Source of the DNA: Photobacterium piscicola
GTDB taxonomy: Bacteria; Pseudomonadota; Gammaproteobacteria; Enterobacterales; Vibrionaceae
Direction: 5' to 3'
Assembly (NCBI RefSeq): GCF_900166965.1
Contig: NZ_FUZI01000003.1
Location: 434,001-498,000 of the forward strand
DNA length: 64,000 nucleotides
The notes under the pieces were generated by a model. It searched no databases, was not told the DNA's origin, and saw only the letters and a program-made list of their open reading frames with translations. Shown one piece after another: positions 8,643 to 16,465 of the stretch; positions within the stretch are counted from its first letter, which is position 1; each line of letters starts with the position of its first letter. Made by a program: the position numbers and the translations under genes.

Positions 8643-9848
8643 ATGAAAAATACCCCTTCTAAAATTACCCTATTCTGGTTTGCATGTTTAAGTATGCTTG
8701 GCTTCCTTGCTACTGACATGTATTTACCTTCGTTTGAAACGATCCGTGCCGACTTTGCAACAACCCAATCTCTTATCGGCCTTTCGCTCAGTGTCTTTCT
8801 ACTTGGTATGGCATTAGGACAAGTTATTTACGGTCCATTATCAGATCGTGTAGGACGTATTAAAGTACTTGTTGGCGGTATGGTGCTGTTTAGCCTTGCC
8901 TCTATTGCATGTTCTTTTGCCCCCAACATTGAAGTCTTCCTTGCTGCACGTTTTGTGCAAGCATTAGGCGCATGTAGTGCAACGGTTATCTGGCAAGCGG
9001 TTGTGGTTGACCGTTATGATGGCAAAGTATCAGAGCGTGTGTTTGCGACAATCATGCCGTTGGTTGCATTGTCTCCAGCTTTAGCACCTTTATTAGGTGC
9101 CATGCTTGAGCATCAATTAGGCTGGCGTAGTATTTTCATCGCATTAGTTGGTTTTGGTGCAGTGCTAGCTATCATGACACTAAAAGAGCCTGAGAGCGCT
9201 AACCTTAGCCAACAGCAAGAAAAGCTAACGGTTAAACTGCGTAGTGACTACAACCAAATTCTAAGCTCAAAGAAATTCTGGGGTAACATGCTAATATTTG
9301 CTGCATGTTCAGCCGCTTTCTTTGCTTATTTAACTGGCTCACCTTTTGTTATGTCAGCAATGGGTTATTCAGGCACTGATATTGGCTTAAGCTACGCACC
9401 ACAAACAGTTGCCTTTATTGTCGGTGGTTACGGCTGTCGTACTTTGCTGAATCATTTTGAGAGTAAAAAGCTTCTACCATGGATTTTGGCATTGTTCTTT
9501 AGCAGCGTTTTGATTATGTTTGTTATTTCAATCTCAATCAATGTAACGACTATCTGGCCAATTCTTATTCCATTCTGCTTCCTTGCGGTTGCTAATGGGG
9601 CAATTTACCCACTGGTTATTAGTGCTGCCTTATCTGATTTTAGAAATTGTAGTGCAACGGCTGCTGGCCTACTGAACTTTATGCAAACAATGGTCTGTTT
9701 TGCGGCAAGTGGTTTAGTCTCTGCCTTTGCTGGATTTGGTTTATTAACAGTCACAGTAGCGATGTTCATCACAGGCTTTATCGCTATTATAGGTTTCATT
9801 CTGGTGACAAAAGCACGCCACCAGCAAGCAGTAATAGCAACCGCGTAA
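8643..9848 (+). CDS. punC: MFS transporter PunC (YdhC), Bcr/CflA family
   Basis: 401 residues with 12 predicted membrane segments. The first-loop MFS motif appears as GPLSDRVGRIKV, and the N-terminus FLATDMYLPSFETI is typical of the Bcr/CflA (DHA1) group. Together with the adjacent PunR-like regulator this matches E. coli PunC, a purine nucleoside transporter. The ATG at 8643 has only a weak ribosome site (AAAAGTATAA) upstream. Drug efflux is the alternative annotation for this family, but the regulator pairing favours PunC. Confidence 0.87.
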   Translation: MKNTPSKITLFWFACLSMLGFLATDMYLPSFETIRADFATTQSLIGLSLSVFLLGMALGQVIYGPLSDRVGRIKVLVGGMVLFSLASIACSFAPNIEVFLAARFVQALGACSATVIWQAVVVDRYDGKVSERVFATIMPLVALSPALAPLLGAMLEHQLGWRSIFIALVGFGAVLAIMTLKEPESANLSQQQEKLTVKLRSDYNQILSSKKFWGNMLIFAACSAAFFAYLTGSPFVMSAMGYSGTDIGLSYAPQTVAFIVGGYGCRTLLNHFESKKLLPWILALFFSSVLIMFVISISINVTTIWPILIPFCFLAVANGAIYPLVISAALSDFRNCSATAAGLLNFMQTMVCFAASGLVSAFAGFGLLTVTVAMFITGFIAIIGFILVTKARHQQAVIATA

Positions 9849-9871
9849 TAACTTGCTCTCTTTAATTATTA

Positions 9872-9900
9872 GAAGCAGCCTTCGTCGGCTGCTTTTTTTT
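9872..9900 (+). terminator. Terminator of punC
   Basis: Stem AGCAGCC/GGCTGCT (9874-9880 and 9887-9893) with a run of eight T. Classic intrinsic terminator. Confidence 0.92.
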
Positions 9901-10297
9901 GCCTATTTGTTGTGGCTTAATGAACTTGTACGCCTTTCATTGGCTCCTCCTATCTTCCTATCAATATGTGCTATTTAAGCATAAATAAAAACAATAATAT
10001 CGCCACCATCCAACTATAAATCCACTTACATAATGACTCACACAACAATGACTAATTAATCATTCCATTAAAACAATGAAACATCTCTTTCTAATCACTA
10101 TTATGCACTCAAACTCTAATATTTAGATAAGGTTTATTAATTGTTAAAAATAAACATTGTAACTAAGTAATTTAGCAGGTTAAATCATTAGTAATTAAAC
10201 AAATACGCAACATATTATTTTTTTATACATTTTCCTTGCATAAGATATCGTGATGAGTAGTATATAAATTAAGTGATGATTAATGCAGTATTAGAGC
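9901..10297. other. AT-rich intergenic region upstream of artP
   Basis: About 400 bases without a credible gene. The last 60 bases before artP presumably contain its promoter (TTGCATAAGATATC around 10237). The imperfect palindrome TAATGCAGTATTA (about 10281-10293) just before the start is loosely reminiscent of an ARG box but too weak to call. Confidence 0.45.
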
Positions 10298-11026
10298 ATG
10301 AGTATTCAAGTAAGTAATATCAATAAATTTTACGGTCAAAACCAAGTACTGCATGATGTCAGCTTTACTTGTAACACTGGCGAAACCCTCGTTTTATTAG
10401 GCCCAAGCGGCGCAGGAAAGAGCTCGTTATTGCGAGTATTAAACCTGCTAGAGAACGCAACAGATGGCAATTTAACGATAGCTAATAATATATTTGATTT
10501 TTCAAAGCCTATTTCAGAACAAAAAGGCTTAGCGTTGAGAAAAAAAGTGGGAATGGTTTTTCAACAGTACAATCTCTGGCCCCATAAAACAGTGATTGAA
10601 AATTTAATCGAAGCACCAACCAAAGTATTAGGTCTCGATAAAGCGATTGCTAAACAACAAGCATTGGATATTTTGACGCAATTACACCTTGCAGATAAAG
10701 CAAATGCATGGCCGTTACAACTTTCAGGTGGCCAACAACAACGAGTCGCGATTGCGCGTGCATTGATGATGAAACCTGACGTGTTGCTATTTGATGAGCC
10801 AACCGCAGCCTTGGATCCAGAGATCACTAGTCAAATCGTTAAGATCATAAAAGATCTCAGCGGCACAGGGATAACCCAAGTTGTCGTTACTCATGAAGTT
10901 GATTTTGCAAAAAAAATTGCAAGTCACATTTTATATATGGAAGACGGACGTGTGATTGAACATGGTAACCATGACTCTTTTACAACACCAAAAACCACCC
11001 AATTTGCAGAATACCTTAACCATTAA
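10298..11026 (+). CDS. artP: Arginine ABC transporter ATP-binding protein ArtP
   Basis: 242 residues, the same length as E. coli ArtP and similar throughout. Walker A is [10 protein letters not shown], the Q-loop region [13 protein letters not shown] is characteristic of polar amino-acid ATPases, the signature is [15 protein letters not shown] and Walker B is [13 protein letters not shown]. It drives arginine uptake with the binding protein and the two permeases that follow. It is the first gene of a four-gene operon (PIQM) and the order matches E. coli artPIQM. Confidence 0.94.
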   Translation: MSIQVSNINKFYGQNQVLHDVSFTCNTGETLVLLGPSGAGKSSLLRVLNLLENATDGNLTIANNIFDFSKPISEQKGLALRKKVGMVFQQYNLWPHKTVIENLIEAPTKVLGLDKAIAKQQALDILTQLHLADKANAWPLQLSGGQQQRVAIARALMMKPDVLLFDEPTAALDPEITSQIVKIIKDLSGTGITQVVVTHEVDFAKKIASHILYMEDGRVIEHGNHDSFTTPKTTQFAEYLNH

Positions 11027-11090
11027 TAGGTCTCTTTTTTAAAACTGCGTAGATAGAAAACTACGTGATCAATCCGCATGGAGTATAGCG

Positions 11091-11825
11091 ATGAAAAAAA
11101 TGTTATTAGCGGCAATAATTGGCTTAGCATCTGGTCATGTCATGGCACAAGATCTTAAATTTGCAACAGAAGCGACTTATGCACCATTTGAATACATGGA
11201 TGCGAACAATCAAATTCAAGGTTTTGATATTGATATTGCTAAAGCCTTGTGTTCAGAAATGAAAGCAACCTGTACGTTCCATAATCAAGCGTTTGATAGT
11301 CTAATTCCTGCGCTAAAATTCAAACGTTATGATGCTGCAATTTCAGCAATGGATATTACCGAGGCACGTCAACAACAAGTCAGTTTTAGTAATACCTATT
11401 ATGACAATGCCGCTGCGTTTGTATCATTAAAAGACCATGTTGCTGATCAAGCAGCCCTAACAGGTAAGCGTGTCGGTGTACAAAATGGTTCAACACACCA
11501 GAGCTATATCACCGATCAAATGCCTGACGTAACAGCGGTACCTTATACCAGTTACCAAGATGCATTTATTGATATGCAAAATGGCCGTATTGATTCTGTA
11601 TTTGGTGATACTGCTGTTGTGGCTGAATGGTTTAAGAAAGACAACGGCGACAAACTGTCTTATGTCGGTAAGCCAGTTACCAATGCGAAATATTTCGGTA
11701 ATGGTTTTGGCATTGCAGTAAATAAAAACAACCAAGCATTAGTAGAACAATTAAATAAAGCGCTGGCAGCCATTAAAGCAAATGGCCAGTACCAAGCAAT
11801 CTTTGAACAGTATTTTGGTAAGTAA
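11091..11825 (+). CDS. artI: Arginine-binding periplasmic protein ArtI/ArtJ
   Basis: 244 residues. An N-terminal signal peptide ends near GHVMA-QD, then a family 3 solute-binding domain follows, with the early motif ATEATYAPFEYMD and GFDIDIAKALC that bind the alpha-amino and carboxyl groups of basic amino acids. It lies 64 bases after artP; the gap has a small hairpin (CGTAG/CTACG, 11048-11065). Only one binding protein is present here, whereas E. coli has ArtI and ArtJ; by sequence alone it could be either. Confidence 0.9.
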   Translation: MKKMLLAAIIGLASGHVMAQDLKFATEATYAPFEYMDANNQIQGFDIDIAKALCSEMKATCTFHNQAFDSLIPALKFKRYDAAISAMDITEARQQQVSFSNTYYDNAAAFVSLKDHVADQAALTGKRVGVQNGSTHQSYITDQMPDVTAVPYTSYQDAFIDMQNGRIDSVFGDTAVVAEWFKKDNGDKLSYVGKPVTNAKYFGNGFGIAVNKNNQALVEQLNKALAAIKANGQYQAIFEQYFGK

Positions 11826-11828
11826 GTT

Positions 11829-12533
11829 ATGATATTAACGGGATATTCACAATCCCTGCTAGAGGCTAGCTGGATGACAATCCAGCTTGCTTTTGTCAGT
11901 TTAGCGGTAGGGTTAGTTTTAGCGATGTTATTTGCAGGCGGCGAAATGTCACGATATCGTGCTATCGCGTGGCCAACAACATTTATCGTGACTATCCTCC
12001 GTGGTCTGCCTGAACTATTAGTTGTACTTTTTATCTTTTTTGGTTCGGGCGAAATTATTTTTTATGTCACTGGCGAATTCATTGAGATCAGCCCCTTTTT
12101 ATCTGGTGTCATTGCATTATCACTTATCTTTGCTTCTTATGCCGCTCAAACGATACGAGGAGCACTTAAAGCTGTTCCCAAAGGTCAACGCGAAGCAGCA
12201 ACGGCACTTGGAATAAGTAAACAACGTACTTTTTTCAGCATTATTTTGCCGCAAACAGTGCGTCATGCGTTGCCCGGTTTGACTAATCAATGGTTGGTAT
12301 TATTAAAAGACACCGCACTTGTTTCGTTAATTGGTGTTACTGATTTATTAAAGCAAGCCCAATTAGCATCAGCAGCAACGCATGAAAGCTTTACGTGGTA
12401 TGCCACGGCTGCAGCGGTGTATTTAATTATTACCTTAATCACGCAACGTCTGATTAAAATAATTGAAAAGAAATTCAGCGAGCAAGATGGCTCTAGTACT
12501 CAAACCCATAAAAGCCAAGGAGCAACCGCATGA
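11829..12533 (+). CDS. artQ: Arginine ABC transporter permease ArtQ
   Basis: 234 residues, HisMQ-family inner membrane permease with about five membrane segments and the EAA-type cytoplasmic loop KAVPKGQREAATALGISK that docks to ArtP. It begins 3 bases after the binding-protein gene and overlaps artM by 4 bases, so translation is coupled along the operon. The pairing with a second permease is normal for polar amino-acid importers. Confidence 0.92.
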   Translation: MILTGYSQSLLEASWMTIQLAFVSLAVGLVLAMLFAGGEMSRYRAIAWPTTFIVTILRGLPELLVVLFIFFGSGEIIFYVTGEFIEISPFLSGVIALSLIFASYAAQTIRGALKAVPKGQREAATALGISKQRTFFSIILPQTVRHALPGLTNQWLVLLKDTALVSLIGVTDLLKQAQLASAATHESFTWYATAAAVYLIITLITQRLIKIIEKKFSEQDGSSTQTHKSQGATA

Positions 12534-13201
12534 ATGAACAAAATTTTTGGCTAATGGTACAAGGGCTAATTACCAGCCTTGAGTTAACCGCAGCCTCTTT
12601 ATTGGTCGGTTGTAGTTTGGCGTTATTAATGACGGCAAGTTTGATATTACGTACCCCAATTCTTCACTGGATCAGCCGCGGTATTATCACCCTCTTTACG
12701 GGAACGCCATTATTAGTACAAATATTTTTAGTCTATTATGGCCCAGGACAATTTGAAGTTATTCGTCAAAGCTTCGTATGGGATTGGTTAAGCCAACCTT
12801 GGTTTTGTGCCATGCTGGCATTGGCTTTAAATACGGCAGCTTATAGTACCCAGCTATTTAAAGGGGCTTTTGATGCCATACCTCAAGGTCAATGGCATGC
12901 TTGTCGCGCTCTTGGTATGAATACTAAAGCAACATTGGGGGTATTACTGCCTTTTGCTATTCGTCGTGCAGTGCCTGCTTATTCAAACGAAGTGATCTTA
13001 GTATTTAAAGGCACATCACTTGCCAGCACGATTACGATTATGGATATTATGGGTTATGCACAACGTATTAACGCACAAACTTATGATACTTTGACGGTCT
13101 TTGCTGTGGCGGGAGCATTCTATCTTGCGGTTAATGGTTTACTGACATTACTGTTTCGAGTGTTTGAGAAAAAAGCGCTTGCGTTTGAAGCTGCACGTTA
13201 A
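12530..13201 (+). CDS. artM: Arginine ABC transporter permease ArtM
   Basis: 223 residues, the second HisMQ-type permease, with several membrane segments and the loop DAIPQGQWHACRALGMNTK. ATG overlaps the artQ stop (ATGA). It forms the heterodimeric channel with ArtQ and closes the operon; a terminator follows at 13246. Confidence 0.92.
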   Translation: MNEQNFWLMVQGLITSLELTAASLLVGCSLALLMTASLILRTPILHWISRGIITLFTGTPLLVQIFLVYYGPGQFEVIRQSFVWDWLSQPWFCAMLALALNTAAYSTQLFKGAFDAIPQGQWHACRALGMNTKATLGVLLPFAIRRAVPAYSNEVILVFKGTSLASTITIMDIMGYAQRINAQTYDTLTVFAVAGAFYLAVNGLLTLLFRVFEKKALAFEAAR

Positions 13202-13245
13202 GATTGAGTATAGTAGCTCAATAATAGCGGCATATTACCTCGATT

Positions 13246-13272
13246 AAAAAGCCGATATAATGTCGGCTTTTT
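13246..13272 (+). terminator. Terminator between artM and the MinE-like gene (bidirectional)
   Basis: Perfect 10-bp stem AAAAAGCCGA/TCGGCTTTTT (13246-13255 and 13263-13272). A and T runs on both sides mean it can serve artM on the plus strand and the convergent minus-strand gene. Confidence 0.9.
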
Positions 13273-13303
13273 AATTACTAAATACAATAATATTTATCAT
13301 AAT

Positions 13304-13543
13304 TTAATGACTTAGTTTGGCATTGATTTTTAAAACTAATTGGGATTTTGTGTTCTCAACTACGTCAATTTTATTCTCTTTAATATGAGAGAATTGCGCT
13401 AACAACGCACTTAACTCTTCTTTCATCAATTGTAAATGTCGTGATGTTCTGTGGCGGGTAATCTCACTTACAAGCCTTTCCTTTGCTTGTAATGCTGTTG
13501 TTACTTTTGCAGCCTTCTTTTTTGAACGGAAGAAGAAGTTCAT
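13304..13543 (-). CDS. Orphan MinE-like protein
   Basis: 79 residues from the ATG at 13543. An ATG three codons earlier (13552) directly abuts the ribosome site AAGGAT, so the downstream ATG, 7 bases after that site, is preferred. The protein reads as a MinE cell-division topological factor: an N-terminal MNFFFRSKKK membrane-targeting segment, a middle AKERL--EI--HR-S motif like the anti-MinCD helix of MinE (AKERLQIIVAERR in E. coli), then QLMKEELSALLAQF and a C-terminal beta strand. MinE normally drives MinCD oscillation. No minC or minD is adjacent and the protein is slightly shorter than usual (about 88), so it is probably a second, divergent copy. Confidence 0.72.
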   Translation of the reverse strand: MNFFFRSKKKAAKVTTALQAKERLVSEITRHRTSRHLQLMKEELSALLAQFSHIKENKIDVVENTKSQLVLKINAKLSH

Positions 13544-14001
13544 AGTAAACATCCTTATTTTTTATAAACACCTATAAAATATTAGATTATGATACTAAAT
13601 ACCATTAAATAGTTTCATATTTGTTAACTCGTTATAATAATAGCTGCATTATATAACTAATAACCATATAACCAATAACCATCTAATATATAAATAATCA
13701 TAATCATCGCTTATTTACATTGTAGCTCATAGTTAATATCCACCACTTATTTCAAACTCCATTCTCTTGATTGATATACAACTAAACAACTGTTTATTAA
13801 GAAGACCGCCTGAAATTATAATTTATAATTAAAACAACCATAACTAAAATAGAACGTCATTATTCCTATCTTTAAGAAATGGGCTCGAAAAATCACACGA
13901 TCTCCTCCTCAAAAAAGCACCTTTTACTCTATCTTTAAATAACAAGATTTAATTACGCCACCGTTAATACACGATCATAATGATAAAATAGAGTATCGAC
14001 T
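13544..14001. other. Intergenic region upstream of the cytochrome oxidase genes
   Basis: About 460 very AT-rich bases with no credible gene. It contains promoters for the divergent MinE-like and cytochrome genes. TTGATTGATATACAA at 13767-13781 resembles an FNR box (TTGAT-N4-ATCAA) in its left half only; its right half is imperfect. Confidence 0.45.
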
Positions 14002-14364
14002 ATGACACAACATTCATTCGTTAGATTCATATTCACAACTTGCACCTTCCTTTGTTCGATAGCCGTTACAGCCACAGAATCCAATACGGAAACACAGTAT
14101 TTGCAAGGCAAAGAAAAATCAGTGGTATGTATGACGTGTCATGGTGTTGATGGCATTTCTACCATTGATACCTACCCTAATCTTCAAGGCCAAAAACAAG
14201 CGTATTTTGTCGCAGCATTGAAAGCTTATAAATTACGTCAACGTAATGACGGGTTAGCCATTCTTATGCATGCACAGGCTGACGTATTAAGTGAACAAGA
14301 TATGCTAGATATTGCGTATTATTTTAATCACGTTAAATCAAAATCTACAAACGATAATAATTAG
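14002..14364 (+). CDS. Small periplasmic c-type cytochrome (class I, c4/c553-like)
   Basis: 120 residues. The signal peptide runs to about residue 24. One haem c site is present, Cys43-Met-Thr-Cys46-His47, followed by GVDGIST and a Tyr-Pro-Asn-Leu-Gln-Gly-Gln stretch typical of cytochrome c4/c553-type electron carriers; an axial Met is available in ILMHAQA. It lies 81 bases upstream of the oxidase subunit I gene and likely donates electrons to it in the periplasm. I infer the partnership from position only. Confidence 0.82.
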   Translation: MTQHSFVRFIFTTCTFLCSIAVTATESNTETQYLQGKEKSVVCMTCHGVDGISTIDTYPNLQGQKQAYFVAALKAYKLRQRNDGLAILMHAQADVLSEQDMLDIAYYFNHVKSKSTNDNN

Positions 14365-14445
14365 TAACCATATATCAATAGCAACATAGCGCGATTAATT
14401 TAACAAATTGTTTTTTGACAAATAACACAGTCAAAGGTTTTAAGA

Positions 14446-15864
14446 ATGGATATTCAATACAATTATAAAGTTGTTAAATACTTCATGGTTACTAGTGTTA
14501 TCTGGGGACTAATAGCCATGACGATAGGCGTTATTCTTGCAGGACAACTTTATTGGCCCGCGCTCAATTTAAACTCAGAGTATTTTCAATTCGGTCGCCT
14601 ACGACCATTACATACCAACGGGGTTATTTTTGGTTTTGTGGTGAATATTTTAATGGGTACTTCGCTTTATATCGTTCAACGAACCTGTAAAGTGCCATTA
14701 TTTAACCACTGCCTGTCTTGGTTTGTTTACTATGGTTGGCAACTTATATTAATCCTTGCTGTTATTACGCTACCACTTGGTTTTACTACCTCAAAAGAAT
14801 ATGCCGAACTTGAATGGCCAATTGATATTTTAATTGCAGTTGTTTGGGTTCTGTATGCCATTTTATTTTTTGGCACCATCGCCAAAAGAACCGTGGCACA
14901 TATATTTGTCGCCAACTGGTTTTATGGCGCTTTTATTTTAGTTATTGCGATGATTTTTATCGTCAATAATCTTGAATTGCCCGTAACCTTCTGGAAATCA
15001 TATTCAATTTATTCTGGCGCTGAAGATGCAATCGTACAATGGTGGTGGGGGCATAATGCCGTTGGCTTCCTTCTGACCGCTGGTATTATTGGAATGAACT
15101 ACTACTTCATTCCTAAAATATCCGACCGCCCAATCTACTCTTACCGTTTGTCTATTATTCACTTTTGGGGCCTAGTCGGATTTTATACATGGGCCGGTAC
15201 ACACCATCTTATTTATTCTTCTGTTCCTGATTGGCTACAAAATCTTGGGATCGTAATGTCACTTATTTTATGGCTCCCCTCTTGGGGTGGTGCATTTAAT
15301 AGCATTATGACCTTACTCAGTAACAAACCTAAGCTCAAGCATGATTACATTATGTGGTTCTTTTTCTCCGCCATTATCTATTATGCCCTTGCCACATTTG
15401 AAGGCCCATTACTGGCTATTCGTTGGTTTAATATGATTGCGCACAACACTGACTGGATCATCGGTCATGTGCATTCTGCGGCTCTAGGTTGGGTGGGCAT
15501 GTCTGCCATTGCGGTTTTTTATTATTTTATTCCCCGCCTTTGGGGCCACCAGCAATTATGGTCGAATCGCTTAGTTAAATGGCATTTTTGGTTTGCACAT
15601 ATAGGAATTCTTATTTACGCAGTAGCATTGTGGATCGCTGGCATTGGTCAAGGTTATATGTGGTTACAACAAGAGCCAAATGGCAGCTTAACTTATAGTT
15701 TTGTAGATGCAATGAACTTTTCCTCACCATGGATGTTGGCGCGTTTCATCGGTGGTGTCAGCTTTGTATTTGGGTTAGTACTAATGATATATAACCTTTA
15801 TCGCACCCTAAAACAGCCATTAACAACCCCATCCTCAACTGAGGAGATCAATGAACATGCTTAA
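14446..15864 (+). CDS. ccoN: cbb3-type cytochrome oxidase subunit I (CcoN-like)
   Basis: 472 residues, about 12 membrane segments, haem-copper oxidase C-family. The expected histidines are visible: His56 in RPLHTNG (low-spin haem b), His203 in WWWGHNAVGF and His253-His254 in WAGTHH (CuB), and His341/His343 in IIGHVHSAALGW (haems b3 and b). It would reduce oxygen to water with proton pumping. The stop overlaps the next gene by 14 bases. It is the first of three tightly coupled oxidase genes; no ccoQ, ccoG, ccoI or ccoS assembly genes are nearby, so this is probably a second oxidase besides a standard one elsewhere. Confidence 0.87.
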   Translation: MDIQYNYKVVKYFMVTSVIWGLIAMTIGVILAGQLYWPALNLNSEYFQFGRLRPLHTNGVIFGFVVNILMGTSLYIVQRTCKVPLFNHCLSWFVYYGWQLILILAVITLPLGFTTSKEYAELEWPIDILIAVVWVLYAILFFGTIAKRTVAHIFVANWFYGAFILVIAMIFIVNNLELPVTFWKSYSIYSGAEDAIVQWWWGHNAVGFLLTAGIIGMNYYFIPKISDRPIYSYRLSIIHFWGLVGFYTWAGTHHLIYSSVPDWLQNLGIVMSLILWLPSWGGAFNSIMTLLSNKPKLKHDYIMWFFFSAIIYYALATFEGPLLAIRWFNMIAHNTDWIIGHVHSAALGWVGMSAIAVFYYFIPRLWGHQQLWSNRLVKWHFWFAHIGILIYAVALWIAGIGQGYMWLQQEPNGSLTYSFVDAMNFSSPWMLARFIGGVSFVFGLVLMIYNLYRTLKQPLTTPSSTEEINEHA

Positions 15865-16465
15865 TAAAGATTTCACACAATCGGTGTTTATCTTAATTAT
15901 TTCCACCGTCATTGTTGCCAGTATTTCTTTTCTTGTTTGGGTGCTACCCGCATTCTTTTATCAAGACAAACTAATTGCAGAATCCAGTGCTAAACCACTG
16001 ACTGCATTAGAGGTTGAAGGTCGCGATATCTATATCAGTGAGGGCTGCCACACCTGTCATACCATGATGGTGCGCCCCTTAGATGCAGAAATAAAACGTT
16101 ATGGCCGCTATAGCCGAGAAAGCGATGATATTTATGAATTTCCTAATTTATGGGGATCTAAACGTACCGGCCCTGATCTCACCAATCTTGGACGCAAATA
16201 CTCTGATCAATGGCATGCTATACACCTCAATAATCCACGTGATGTTGTACCCACCTCTATCATGCCCGCCTATCCTTGGTTATTTGAACAGGTGCTAGAT
16301 GGAGAAGATGCAGAAGCAAAACTCAAAGCATTACACATATTAGGTGTGCCTTATAATGATAAAGAAATACAACAAGCACGCCTTGCCGTTAAAGGTCATA
16401 CCAAAGCTGAGGCACTGATTGCTTATTTACAAAGTCTAGGACACGAGCAGGGAGTACAGCAATGA
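15851..16465 (+). CDS. ccoO: cbb3-type oxidase monohaem cytochrome c subunit II (CcoO-like)
   Basis: 204 residues. One N-terminal membrane anchor (about residues 10-35) is followed by a periplasmic domain with a single haem c site, Cys66-His-Thr-Cys69-His70, in the CcoO context GCHTCHTMMVRPL. The distal segment TSIMPAYPWLF supplies the likely axial Met and is characteristic of CcoO. ATG 15851 has GAGGAGA upstream. The gene overlaps ccoN by 14 bases and ccoP-like by 4 (ATGA). CcoO normally relays electrons from CcoP to CcoN. Confidence 0.9.
   Translation: MNMLNKDFTQSVFILIISTVIVASISFLVWVLPAFFYQDKLIAESSAKPLTALEVEGRDIYISEGCHTCHTMMVRPLDAEIKRYGRYSRESDDIYEFPNLWGSKRTGPDLTNLGRKYSDQWHAIHLNNPRDVVPTSIMPAYPWLFEQVLDGEDAEAKLKALHILGVPYNDKEIQQARLAVKGHTKAEALIAYLQSLGHEQGVQQ

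Noticed and set aside
10230..10297. ArgR box before artP
   Set aside because: TAATGCAGTATTA is only weakly similar to the ARG box; art operons can be ArgR-controlled but the match is too poor to call.
13767..13781. FNR site before the cytochrome operon
   Set aside because: Left half TTGAT fits, right half does not match ATCAA; noted within the intergenic entry only.
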